Origin: Leptospira sp. WS4.C2 | GTDB lineage: Bacteria; Spirochaetota; Leptospiria; Leptospirales; Leptospiraceae | Length of the DNA stretch: 64,000 nucleotides | Reading direction: 5' to 3' | Assembly: GCF_040833985.1 (NCBI RefSeq) | Contig: NZ_CP162139.1 | Location: 2,314,001 to 2,378,000 of the forward strand | Shown: in pieces, positions 37,545 to 46,099 of the stretch | Layout: every line of letters starts with the position of its first letter | How positions within the stretch are numbered: position 1 is the first letter of the stretch | Translations under genes and position numbers: made by a program | The notes under the pieces: generated by a model | The model's input: only the letters and a program-made list of their open reading frames with translations | The model's database searches: none | What the model was told of the DNA's origin: nothing

Positions 37545-37830
37545 AACTATAGTTGATCGATTTAATGAAAATTTAGACTTATTCAAGTCTTTCGAACATA
37601 TATTTATTTTTGGCTCAATACTGAAAGAGAATAGCAATCCAAATGATATTGATGTTCTATTAGTTTATTCTGAATATTCCAACAAACTTTTAACTGAATT
37701 CAAAATAATTAAAAAGGAATTTAATTATTTTCAGGAAAAACCCTTCAAATTTACCGCATTAAGTATAAAAGAAGAAGCCGAAACTGCTTTCCTCAAAAAA
37801 TTAAATTCAAATCCTTTAAGAATAAAATAG
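37537..37830 (+). CDS. nucleotidyltransferase-domain protein (MNT-like)
   Basis: 97 aa. FIFGSILKENSNPNDIDVLLVYSE carries the G-S-x(n)-D-x-D signature of minimal nucleotidyltransferases (Asp-Ile-Asp). Alone it is about the size of MNT antitoxins that AMPylate HEPN toxins, but here the partner is an HNH protein rather than HEPN. Translationally coupled to the upstream gene. Confidence 0.75.
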   Translation: MIKTIVDRFNENLDLFKSFEHIFIFGSILKENSNPNDIDVLLVYSEYSNKLLTEFKIIKKEFNYFQEKPFKFTALSIKEEAETAFLKKLNSNPLRIK

Positions 37831-37864
37831 AAATTCTAAGATCAAATTTAACCCAAAAGACCTT

Positions 37865-38031
37865 CGCATAACAGCGCCTTACCGCTACGCTTCGGCACAA
37901 GGCCTCGCTCGGCCTGCGGCAAATTCCCCTTCTGGCATTCGCCTTGCTTACGCAAGCTACATGCCAGTCCCTAACGTCCCGTTACCGGGACTCAGGGTCG
38001 GGGAACTTCGGTAAGTCTAGTTCGTTATACG
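37865..38031 (+). repeat. attC site 32
   Basis: Cores CGCATAAC (37865-37872) and GTTATACG (38024-38031); arms GCCTTACCG/CGGTAAGT. Confidence 0.92.
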
Positions 38032-38074
38032 ACATTCTTGAAATAAAATCCAATAACCACCAAATATTTAAAAT

Positions 38075-38305
38075 ATGAATAATTCAAGAAAATTAAAAGT
38101 ATATATATTTATCTATACCTTTCTCTCAATAATATCCTGTAAGACTGAAAGAGAACCAATTGACTGTGAAGCTTATTATCGGCCTTTGCTTGCCATCGAC
38201 TGCACGAATGATGTAACCCCAAACTACTGTCTAGTAGATATTCTAACATACTATAAATGCAAAGAAGAAAACTCAAAAAAACTTTATAACAAATTTGAAT
38301 TTTAA
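38075..38305 (+). CDS. small putative lipoprotein
   Basis: 76 aa. Hydrophobic segment ends LSIISC (Cys22). The mature 54 residues hold five further Cys (CEAYYRPLLAIDC, YCLVD, YYKCKE), likely disulfide-bonded. Unknown function. It occupies the 5' part of a cassette whose 3' half is decayed. Confidence 0.58.
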   Translation: MNNSRKLKVYIFIYTFLSIISCKTEREPIDCEAYYRPLLAIDCTNDVTPNYCLVDILTYYKCKEENSKKLYNKFEF

Positions 38306-38834
38306 TAAGAATAAATATTTTTTAAAATCAAATTATTTTTTGCTTTAATTTGTTTTTTTATGAATATTTTGTGTAATATTTTATTACGAGAACAGGAGGA
38401 AAATACTAATTACGATTATTTATACATTAATTAAACTTTTACTACTGAAGATATGCTCATTGAAGAAAACATATCTCATTTCAAATTTCCAATAATAAAC
38501 AAAAACAACCTACATAAATAATAAGTACAAAACATAATCAGGCATTACCTGAATCTATATATTTCAGAATAAAAAATCGTTAGATTCAGAAATGTAACCG
38601 TTACAAAAAGATAACGGAATTTCATTAGAAATCTCTATATTTGCAAAATAGAAAATGTTATTAATTTAATCAGTCTTATTATATAATCAAAACTTGAAGT
38701 AAATTGATTTCATTATCCAAAACAATAGTATTTTGAAAGTTATTTTATAAACCAATAAGATTTAAAAATTTTAAATCAAATAATGCAAAAAAAACCGCAC
38801 GTAAATAAGAAAAATACTACAATCCCAAGAACGT
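38306..38834 (+). pseudogene. decayed region with lipoprotein remnant
   Basis: About 530 bp without an intact gene. From 38360 one frame reads MNILCNILLREQEENTNYDYLYIN, stop, then TFTTEDMLIEENISHFKFP, which resembles the opening of the tandem lipoproteins at 30685 and 31337 (CNVSLRENYSED...). It is probably the ruin of a third member of that family. The remainder to the attC is extremely AT-rich with no coding signal. Confidence 0.4.
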
Positions 38835-38998
38835 CGTATAACAGCATGGAAACGCTTCGCTTCGGCACGAGGCCTCGCTTGGGCTACGCCACATTTCCCT
38901 TCTGTCACTCGTTTGCATCCGCAAACTCCGTGCCAGTCCCTAACGTCCCGTTCGGGACTCAGGGTCGGGAAACGTCGTCTCCACTAGTTCGTTATGCG
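38835..38998 (+). repeat. attC site 33
   Basis: Cores CGTATAAC (38835-38842) and GTTATGCG (38991-38998); inner arms ATGGAAACG/CGTCTCCAC. It still closes the decayed cassette (start GTTATACGACATTCTTG, end CAAGAACGTCGTATAAC). Confidence 0.92.
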
Positions 38999-39031
38999 AA
39001 AATTTCCGGGCGCTATTATTTTTATTAAATT

Positions 39032-39049
39032 GCGAGCGTCCGTGCTCGC
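39032..39049. repeat. hairpin with GTCCGT loop, upstream of HigBA
   Basis: Perfect 6-bp stem GCGAGC/GCTCGC enclosing loop GTCCGT. One of four hairpins that share the loop (A/G)TCCGT but not the stem and that bracket two toxin-antitoxin modules. Confidence 0.65.
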
Positions 39050-39103
39050 TAAAACAGAAAAAAAGTAGTTGTTACCAATTCGGGAACAAGTTCTCATTGA
39101 TTT

Positions 39104-39403
39104 GTGAGGGTTATTTCAAGAAAAATATTGAGAGATTTCTACTCTATACCTAAATACTCGGACTCTAAAATTCCAATCGAGGTTTGGTTTAAAGACACTT
39201 CGAAAGCTTTATGGAAATCTCCTTCTGATATTAAAGATAAATACAGAAATGCTAGTTTCCTTAAGGATAATAGAATCGTTTTCAATATACACGGAAACAA
39301 ATACAGATTAATTGTTAAGATTCATTATAATTTACAAACTGTATTTATTAGGTTTATCGGAAATCATGAACAATATGATAAAATCAATGCTGAGGTTATT
39401 TAA
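39104..39403 (+). CDS. higB: HigB-family mRNA interferase toxin
   Basis: 99 aa, GTG start. MRVISRKILRDFYSIPKYSD, then PIEVWFKDTSKALWKSPSDIKDKY, NRIVFNIHGNKYRLIVKIHY and VFIRFIGNHEQYDKIN are the complete HigB toxin signature (ribosome-dependent mRNA cleavage). It is directly followed by the antitoxin ATG with no gap. The leader carries the imperfect inverted repeat TTGTTACC / GGGAACAA (about 39070-39090), a candidate operator. Confidence 0.9.
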   Translation: MRVISRKILRDFYSIPKYSDSKIPIEVWFKDTSKALWKSPSDIKDKYRNASFLKDNRIVFNIHGNKYRLIVKIHYNLQTVFIRFIGNHEQYDKINAEVI

Positions 39404-39808
39404 ATGAATATTAAACCTATTAAAAATCAAAAAGATCACTTAGATGCTCTTTCTGAAATTGAAAAACTTTGGGATTCTAAGAAAAATACACCAGAATTCG
39501 ATAAACTAGATATTTTAATTACCTTGGTTGATGCTTACGAAACTAAACACTACTCTATTGATGATCCGGATCCAATTGAAGCTTTGAAATCAGTTATGGA
39601 TGATATGAATATGAAAAGTGTTGATTTAGGAAATCTAATCGGTGGCAGAAGTCGTGCCACCGAAATCCTAAATCGGAAAAGAAAGCTTACATTAGAAATG
39701 ATTAGAAAAATTAATCAAAATCTAGGAATTCCTACTGATATTCTTGTAAAAGAATATAAAATGAAAACATCCAAAACAGGAAGTAAGAAAACGCCGTCCG
39801 TGGCGTAA
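39404..39808 (+). CDS. higA: HigA-family antitoxin with XRE helix-turn-helix
   Basis: 134 aa. N-terminal half (EIEKLWDSKKNTPEFDKLDILITLVDAYE) and C-terminal helix-turn-helix (MDDMNMKSVDLGNLIGGRSRATEILNRKRKLTLEMIRKI) match HigA antitoxins, which neutralise HigB and repress the operon. The last codons run through a second TCCGT-loop hairpin, so the C-terminal residues TPSVA are encoded by the hairpin. Confidence 0.9.
   Translation: MNIKPIKNQKDHLDALSEIEKLWDSKKNTPEFDKLDILITLVDAYETKHYSIDDPDPIEALKSVMDDMNMKSVDLGNLIGGRSRATEILNRKRKLTLEMIRKINQNLGIPTDILVKEYKMKTSKTGSKKTPSVA
39791..39806. repeat. hairpin with GTCCGT loop at the end of higA
   Basis: Stem ACGCC/GGCGT with loop GTCCGT, overlapping the last codons and the first base of the stop codon of higA. 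Confidence 0.65.
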
Positions 39809-39832
39809 TTACTTCGTTAAACCCGAAAACTT

Positions 39833-39998
39833 CGCATAACATCGGCTAAACACTGCGCTTCGGGTCTTACGCCCTCGCTTGGCCTTCGGCACATTCCTCT
39901 CCGTCACACTCCTTGCAAGGCAAGGAGATGTGCCGACGCTAACGCCTACTCCGTAGGCTCAGCTCCGAGGAACGTCGTTTAGCCTCGTTCGTTATACG
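39833..39998 (+). repeat. attC site 34
   Basis: Cores CGCATAAC (39833-39840) and GTTATACG (39991-39998); inner arms GGCTAAAC/GTTTAGCC; CTCGTTCG spacer subtype. Confidence 0.92.
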
Positions 39999-40011
39999 AC
40001 ATTAATTTAAA

Positions 40012-41034
40012 ATGAATAATGAAGACGCTTTAAACTCAATAGAAATAATCCTCATTCATGAATTATCATTACTGAGAGAAAACAATAGGACATGGTCAGA
40101 AAATAACGGGTATCTTGAATACTCTAATTTACAATTACTTATTTCAGCATATAATTGCTTGCATCAAAAATCAAAAGATTTGGTAATAAAAAACCTAGAA
40201 TTGCGAATTCAAAAATCTGAAGAAGAAATTTATAATGTCCATGGAATAAGGATTTTAGATTTGAGTAACACCCTTCATCACGATTGCTACTATGCATCTG
40301 AAATTCCATTAATTTTTCAGTTTTTTTGCTCAGCAATGGATAATGATTTTGCTATAAATTCACTTTCAAAAATCCACCCTTTTTCCACTTCATATTTAAT
40401 AAAAGTATATTTAATCTATCTGCTTGATAACAATCTATATAAGTTTACCATAATAGAAACGACTAAATTAATAAAGATTTTTGATTATAGTAATACTATT
40501 ACGTCAAAAGAATTAAGTCAAATCTTTCAGCGAAAGGCTTCAAGCCTAATGACGAATCACATATCAAAGATAGTTGGGAAAATCAATATAGAAATCAATA
40601 ACGATAAGTTACTTTTACTAGAACTTGTTCAAAAAAATAACCTTGATATAGTATTTGTAAATTTTATAAGTCAATTAAATGATAATTTCGAAAATGATAG
40701 TTCTTATGCATTAAGCGGCATGATTTCAAATTTCAGAAATTTCTGGGAAAAATTCATAATTGCCATCGCTGAAAAAATTTCTGAAAAAACATTCGCTGCT
40801 ATACCAACTTCCGAAAAATCAAAAATAGGTAATTGCAGATTATTTATAAAAAAAGAATTAAATCTTTCTGACAATGATAACTCATTGATCTCAAGATATA
40901 TAGATATTCTTCATTCCGAAGGAGGTCATTCTTTTATTTCAACAAAAGAATACTTCAGATTAACCAAAAATATTGGAATAGAAATCTTACTATTATTAGC
41001 GTCAAAATTTGATAGAAAAATTAACGTCGTATAA
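40012..41034 (+). CDS. unknown soluble protein, possible abortive-infection type
   Basis: 340 aa, helical. The C-terminal part includes NFRNFWEKFIIAIAEKI and RYIDILHSEGGHSFISTKEYFRLTKNIGIEILLLLASKFD; an L-H-x-E-G-G-H-x-F motif of this kind recurs in defence-associated helical proteins, but I cannot name the family. The ATG is 14 bp after the attC with no ribosome-binding site. Stop codon formed within attC site 35 (GTC GTA TAA). Confidence 0.5.
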   Translation: MNNEDALNSIEIILIHELSLLRENNRTWSENNGYLEYSNLQLLISAYNCLHQKSKDLVIKNLELRIQKSEEEIYNVHGIRILDLSNTLHHDCYYASEIPLIFQFFCSAMDNDFAINSLSKIHPFSTSYLIKVYLIYLLDNNLYKFTIIETTKLIKIFDYSNTITSKELSQIFQRKASSLMTNHISKIVGKINIEINNDKLLLLELVQKNNLDIVFVNFISQLNDNFENDSSYALSGMISNFRNFWEKFIIAIAEKISEKTFAAIPTSEKSKIGNCRLFIKKELNLSDNDNSLISRYIDILHSEGGHSFISTKEYFRLTKNIGIEILLLLASKFDRKINVV

Positions 41035-41191
41035 CAGCGACTTAACGCTACGCTTCGGGACAAGCCCTCGCTCGGGCTACGCCACATTCCTCTTCTGTCA
41101 CTCGCTTGCATACGCAAGCTACGTGCCAGTCCCTAACGTCCCGTTCGGGACTCAGGGTCGAGGAACGTCGTTAAGTCTAGTTCGTTAGTCG
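41028..41191 (+). repeat. attC site 35
   Basis: Left core CGTATAAC (41028-41035), right core GTTAGTCG (41184-41191). That right core has no CGACTAAC partner at the next site, showing that the following cassette was rearranged around the insertion sequence. Inner arms ACTTAACG/CGTTAAGT. Confidence 0.9.
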
Positions 41192-41203
41192 CAATTAGTT
41201 CAA

Positions 41204-42557
41204 TGTATGCCTCAGGACATGGGTAACACTTTTGTAGCAAGACATAGGTAACACTTTCAGGTTTCTAATCCCTTTAGATCACCTTTACAGGAGGGCTTTG
41301 GGGATGCCTTGGAAGGACAATAATACCGTGGATTTAAGATTTCAATTTGTTCTGGATAGCTTCCAGAATGACGTCAATTTTACTCAGCTTTGTGCTCAGT
41401 ATGGCATCTCTACTAAGTGTGGATACAAGTGGAAAGAAAGGTTCTTGAAGGAAGGGAGAGTAGGTCTTCTGGATAAGAAGAGAACTCCTAAGAACTCTCC
41501 CGCTAAGATTGCGGAAGAAACCATCTTAGAAATCATTAAGATCAAAAATAACAAGAAGTTCTGGGGTGCTAAGAAAATACTCGAACTCTATAAAAATAAA
41601 TTCCCAGATAGAAGACCTCCTAACAGATCTACTGTTGAACGCATTCTTAAGAAGGCAGGCCTACTTGAGAAAAAGAAGAATAGAAGACCAATTAATTCAG
41701 GACAACGAATCTCTATGCCCGAGAAAGCCACTCATCCGAATCATATTTGGACCGTTGACTTCAAAGGATGGTGGTATACTCCAGACAGGGAAAAAATAAA
41801 TCCTCTCACAGTTAGAGATGATTTCTCTAAATACATTCTTTCCATTAAGACCCTTTCTAAAGGCGATATTCCTTCCGTTAAAGCTGAATTTATTAGGTTA
41901 TTTAAGATCTATGGACTTCCTGAGATCATTCGCTCCGACAATGGTCCTCCGTTTGCTTCTATGCAGTCTCTTTGGGGGCTTACTAAACTCTCTGTTTGGT
42001 GGCTCTCTCTTGGTATCAAACTCGATCGTATTCAACCAGGGAAACCTTACCAAAATGGCGCTCATGAAAGAATGCATAGAGACATGGCTCGCGAACTACA
42101 ACACGAAATCGTGGGTAACATCACTCTCTTCCAGAAACTCTTCGATAAATGGAGAATTGAATTCAATAGAGAAAGACCTCATGAAGCTCTCAACATGAAA
42201 ACTCCGGAACAAATCTATGTTAAATCTAAAAAACTTTTTGATCCGAACGCTGACCTTCTAATCGCTTATCCTTTTGGATTCAAACAAAGACATGTCAACG
42301 ATCGTGGTTACATTAACTGGAACGGTCATCTCATTATGATCGGAAATCCATTCAACGGATTTAACGTCGGCATTAAAAAAGATATCGATTCTGTTTCTAT
42401 TTGGTTCGGAAATAATAAGCTAGGTATTATCGATCAAAATTTATTCTTGATTAATCCTGATTCCAATTCATACAAAGTTCATAAACCAAGAAAGGTTACC
42501 AAAAAGTATTACCCTTCTCCTGACGCATAACCGTTACCCATGTCTTGATGTCATACC
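41204..42557 (+). mobile_element. IS481-family insertion sequence, copy 2
   Basis: Same length and, as far as I can read, same sequence as copy 1. It also begins exactly 12 bp after the end of an attC. Unlike copy 1 there is no matching target duplication: TCAA on the left, TTAC on the right. Together with the mismatched cassette ends this points to recombination with another copy or an adjacent deletion. Confidence 0.88.
41304..42530 (+). CDS. IS481-family DDE transposase, copy 2
   Basis: 408 aa, identical in translation to the transposase at 11649-12875, including the D-D-E residues 152, 212 and 255 and the AGGAGG 8 bp before the ATG. Identity between the two copies implies recent transposition and that at least one copy is active. 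Confidence 0.92.
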   Translation: MPWKDNNTVDLRFQFVLDSFQNDVNFTQLCAQYGISTKCGYKWKERFLKEGRVGLLDKKRTPKNSPAKIAEETILEIIKIKNNKKFWGAKKILELYKNKFPDRRPPNRSTVERILKKAGLLEKKKNRRPINSGQRISMPEKATHPNHIWTVDFKGWWYTPDREKINPLTVRDDFSKYILSIKTLSKGDIPSVKAEFIRLFKIYGLPEIIRSDNGPPFASMQSLWGLTKLSVWWLSLGIKLDRIQPGKPYQNGAHERMHRDMARELQHEIVGNITLFQKLFDKWRIEFNRERPHEALNMKTPEQIYVKSKKLFDPNADLLIAYPFGFKQRHVNDRGYINWNGHLIMIGNPFNGFNVGIKKDIDSVSIWFGNNKLGIIDQNLFLINPDSNSYKVHKPRKVTKKYYPSPDA

Positions 42558-42595
42558 TTACCAGCACACTTAAATTAAAAAAAGGGAATAATAAA

Positions 42596-43132
42596 ATGTG
42601 GACAAACCAAGTAATTGAAGCAGTCAAAGAAATTGCAAACGAATACCAAAAAGAACAACTAATTTTCCTAACAGAAAGCGATTTTAAAACATCCTTATCA
42701 AACAGAATAAAGGAAAAAGTTAGCGACAACATTACAGTTAATACAGAAAGCCCTTGGTATGACACTTACGAAACTAATTCAACCTACTTTATAGATATAA
42801 CGGCTTTCGACAGAAATAAACTAAATTTAACTTACGACCCAACCACAAACAGAAAAGGATATAAATACGAGGAAGAAGCTCTAGTAATTGAGCTTAAATA
42901 TTTTAGATATAATGAAGACATAAATGAAATCGCAGCTGATTTCAATAAAATGCGTCTTTTGGTAAAAGCTCCCAAAAACGAATGTTTCATTATAGCACTT
43001 GCGAGAACTTTAGAGCAATTCGAACTGGCAAAGGTATATATGAAAAACCAAAACAACATTTATAAAACCGAATATAACAATAGAGTGAAAGTTTATTTAA
43101 TTGGAGTTGAAAAAATAATAGAAATTACATAA
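42596..43132 (+). CDS. PD-(D/E)XK-like nuclease-domain protein
   Basis: 178 aa from the ATG at 42596, preceded by AAAGGGA; an in-frame start in the insertion sequence is rejected. YFIDITAFD (Asp67) and EEALVIELKYFRY (Glu99-x-Lys101) give the D...ExK catalytic pattern of restriction-type nucleases. The later FNKMRLLV...FIIALARTLEQFE is helical. The 260 bp after the gene show no coding content. Its cassette start has been replaced by IS-linked sequence. Confidence 0.6.
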   Translation: MWTNQVIEAVKEIANEYQKEQLIFLTESDFKTSLSNRIKEKVSDNITVNTESPWYDTYETNSTYFIDITAFDRNKLNLTYDPTTNRKGYKYEEEALVIELKYFRYNEDINEIAADFNKMRLLVKAPKNECFIIALARTLEQFELAKVYMKNQNNIYKTEYNNRVKVYLIGVEKIIEIT

Positions 43133-43396
43133 CAATTTATACAAACATAATTTACATAATCCAATTATATTGGCTATTAAGTCAAAGCGACGAATACGTT
43201 AACCAAACTTTTTACCTCAAAATTCCAGAAGACCTTAACATTACGAACAAAAACCTCTCCTATCCTGCTTCATTTTTTTATATAAAAAAATGCTGAAAAA
43301 TCAGAATTCCATTCCAAGAAATAAAACGAATTTTGAACTACCAAAATTAAACTTTTGCAATCTCTAAACAAAAATTTTAATGTCAAAAAAGAACGA

Positions 43397-43559
43397 CGCA
43401 TAACAGCGCCTTAACGCTTCGCTTCGGCACAAGGCCTCGCTCGGTCTGCGACACATAGGCTTCTGGCACTCCCCTTGCTTACGCAAGTGTCGTTCCAGCC
43501 CCTAACGTTCCGTTGGGACTCAGGGTCAGCCTACGTCGTTAAGGCTAGTTCGTTATGCG
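43397..43559 (+). repeat. attC site 36
   Basis: Cores CGCATAAC (43397-43404) and GTTATGCG (43552-43559); inner arms GCCTTAACG/CGTTAAGGC. Its upstream arm AAAGAACGA has no partner at the presumed cassette start. Confidence 0.9.
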
Positions 43560-43670
43560 AAATCAGAGAAAACTTAATTAAATATATTCCAGTTAGAAAC
43601 ATTGTCTTTTGAATTTAAAACCAAAAAATAAATACTATTCAAAAATCTATTTTTCAAAAAAAAAGTATAA

Positions 43671-43964
43671 ATGCGTTTTGAGTGGGATATAGAAAAAGAG
43701 AAAACCAATCTGCTAAAGCACGAACTTTCTTTTTCAAAAGCTTCACTGGTATTTGCTGATCCCAAAGCCCTTTATTTACCTGATCCGGACCATTCTGAAG
43801 GAGAAATCAGAGAGATTGCACTTGGAAAAATAGAAAATTTTACCGTTGCTGTAGTAATTTTTGTTGATAGATCAAATAAAAGTGAAGAAATTATTAGAAT
43901 AATCTCCGCTAGAAGAGCTACCTCAAACGAGGAGGCTCAATATTATTCGAAAGAGATAAATTAA
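43671..43964 (+). CDS. brnT: BrnT family toxin
   Basis: 97 aa. FEWDIEKEKTNLLKHELSFSKASLVFADP, then IREIALGKIENFTVAVVIFVDR and IRIISARRATSNEEAQYY form the complete BrnT pattern (RelE-like RNase fold). Followed one base after its stop by the partner gene. BrnT cleaves RNA and is neutralised and co-repressed by its antitoxin. Confidence 0.9.
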   Translation: MRFEWDIEKEKTNLLKHELSFSKASLVFADPKALYLPDPDHSEGEIREIALGKIENFTVAVVIFVDRSNKSEEIIRIISARRATSNEEAQYYSKEIN

Positions 43965-43965
43965 A

Positions 43966-44166
43966 ATGAGAAATGAATACGATTTTTCTAAAGGCAAACG
44001 AGGTCTTTATTCAAGAGATATAAAGGATTTACATTTTCCTGTTTACCTAGACCCAAAACTAGAAGAATATTACCAAAAAATCGCTGAGAAAAAAAATATC
44101 GATCTCAGCACGATCATAAATACTATCTTAGAAAAAGAAATGGAACTTCACGATAGTCTTTCTTAA
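43966..44166 (+). CDS. BrnA-like/CopG antitoxin
   Basis: 66 aa. After a basic N-terminus (FSKGKRGLYSRD), LHFPVYLDPKLEEYYQKIAEKKNIDLSTIINTILEKEM has the strand-helix-helix pattern of ribbon-helix-helix DNA-binding antitoxins. Shorter than many BrnA proteins, but position and pairing fit. The 210 bp between it and the attC hold no visible gene. Confidence 0.78.
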   Translation: MRNEYDFSKGKRGLYSRDIKDLHFPVYLDPKLEEYYQKIAEKKNIDLSTIINTILEKEMELHDSLS

Positions 44167-44376
44167 ACAATTAAGTTAGAAATTTAACCAACCTCCATAC
44201 TCTATTCAAGGTGACTTCGTTTTTCAAATTTTGCTAATAAATCATTTAGACTTTATAATAACATAGGGTCTCAATGAAAACACTCAAGAGAAAGATATTT
44301 ATTATATAAATTAATAAAAAATATCTACAAACCGTAAATAACCAGGGAAATGAGCTTCCTAACGAATCTCTGACTT

Positions 44377-44540
44377 CGCATAACAGCATGGAAACGCTGC
44401 GCTTCGGCACAAGGCCTCGCTTGGGCTACGCCACATTTCCCTTCTGTCACTCGTTTGCATCCGCAAACTCCGTGCCAGTCCCTAACGTCCCGTTCGGGAC
44501 TCAGGGTCGGGAAACGTCGTCTCCACTAGTTCGTTATGCG
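44377..44540 (+). repeat. attC site 37
   Basis: Cores CGCATAAC (44377-44384) and GTTATGCG (44533-44540); inner arms ATGGAAACG/CGTCTCCAC. A long open frame runs through it into the next gene but is not native coding. Confidence 0.92.
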
Positions 44541-44567
44541 AAATTTATAAACTTTACTCAAAACATT

Positions 44568-45860
44568 ATGACAGAAAACGAATTTAGAGATATTTTATTT
44601 GAGCAACACAAAGAGGATTTTGAATCTTTAATAGTGGGACAAAAAAATCCTACTAAATGGAAAGAAAGCACTTTCCCGCCATTGCATATTCTTTTACGCC
44701 AAATAGTAGAGGAAAAAATTAACGAAACCATAGAAAGCCTACAAGGATTTAGATTACAAGCTAAAGAATTAAGACTAGAAAGAGACGACATGTCTACTAC
44801 CAGAATAGACCTATTAGGTAGTTCAGATACATCAGGTTTAACTATTATAGAATTAAAGAAAAATAATCAAACGGAAAGACAAGCATTCACAGAACTCTTA
44901 GCTTACTCAAATCATCTTTGCAATATATTTCCCGGATTAACTGAATCCAATACCACCTCAATACTTATTGCACCTTTAGAATCGCGAACGATAAAAGACG
45001 CATATATGCAGGAGATTTTATTCAATAAAAAGAATATCCTAGCTTTAATCCCTGAAATCATAGAAAATAAAATTCACTTAAAAGTATATTATCCTGCTGA
45101 TCAATATTACAAATGGTTTGAAAATAATCTATTTAGTGACGAATCTATGACAACCGTCGCGTTATCATTTCCTTACATAGAGGGCTTTATAGATTCAGAC
45201 ACTAACACACCAAACAGAAGTGTACCAGGATATTCAAAATCTGCATTAAATGGAATTTCCCAATATATTTCAAAAAAATTTGAATCATTAAATATAAATT
45301 CGATGGTCTACTCTTCGCAAGTATGGGGAGAACTTTCAGATTTATTTCCATACCCTAACACAATATATGTGGTAGCAATTAACCCGTTTTCTTCATTTAG
45401 AACTTCAATAGATAATGAATATATATATGGAGACTCTCAAGATGACCGATTACATTCAGTAAAAAGAATTTATGAACAGATTGAAAACACCGATAAGGAA
45501 TTCTGGTTAGAAAATTTTAATTTAAGTTTTCAAAATTACATCATCAAAATTGCTAGAAAAGAACTAGATTTCTGTTTTACTAATACTAACGCTGAAAAAA
45601 TAAAAATTGAAATGAGTAACCCACTTTGGAGAGGAATAAAAGAAACAATGATAGAGAGTGTTTTTAGGCATAACTTACAAATTTATTCAACAGGAATAAT
45701 AAGAGAGATATTTCACAAATACATTCAATTTATTTATTATAATCGGTTTGATGAAATCTACTATTCTGATGATTTACCAAAATACGCTTATAAAACTTTT
45801 TACTCACCTTACGCTGTCTGGGAAATTATACGCGGTTTAGGAGTTGGGACTGAAGAATAA
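44568..45860 (+). CDS. PD-(D/E)XK nuclease-domain protein
   Basis: 430 aa from the ATG at 44568. The N-terminal domain contains TTRIDLLGSSDTSGLTIIEL (Asp81) leading to IELKKNNQTERQAFTELLAYSNHL (Glu95-x-Lys97), the arrangement of NucS/DUF91-like and related nucleases with a downstream Gln/Glu helix. The C-terminal 270 residues are of unknown fold. Single-gene cassette, plausible stand-alone defence nuclease. Confidence 0.68.
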   Translation: MTENEFRDILFEQHKEDFESLIVGQKNPTKWKESTFPPLHILLRQIVEEKINETIESLQGFRLQAKELRLERDDMSTTRIDLLGSSDTSGLTIIELKKNNQTERQAFTELLAYSNHLCNIFPGLTESNTTSILIAPLESRTIKDAYMQEILFNKKNILALIPEIIENKIHLKVYYPADQYYKWFENNLFSDESMTTVALSFPYIEGFIDSDTNTPNRSVPGYSKSALNGISQYISKKFESLNINSMVYSSQVWGELSDLFPYPNTIYVVAINPFSSFRTSIDNEYIYGDSQDDRLHSVKRIYEQIENTDKEFWLENFNLSFQNYIIKIARKELDFCFTNTNAEKIKIEMSNPLWRGIKETMIESVFRHNLQIYSTGIIREIFHKYIQFIYYNRFDEIYYSDDLPKYAYKTFYSPYAVWEIIRGLGVGTEE

Positions 45861-45897
45861 TTTTTTACAAAAAAAGCATTCTTTAACAAATAAACTT

Positions 45898-46060
45898 CGC
45901 ATAACAGCACCTTAACGCTTCGCTTCGGCACAAGGCCTCGCTCGGTCTGCGACACATAGGCTTCTGGCACTCCCCTTGCAGTCGCAAGTGTCGTTCCAGT
46001 CCCTAACGTCCCGTTGGGACTCAGGGTCAGCCTACGTCGTTAAGGCTAGTTCGTTATGCG
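45898..46060 (+). repeat. attC site 38
   Basis: Cores CGCATAAC (45898-45905) and GTTATGCG (46053-46060); inner arms CCTTAACG/CGTTAAGG. Confidence 0.92.
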
Positions 46061-46099
46061 ACATAGCGAAATCTTATTAATAATTTCAGCGATGATTAA

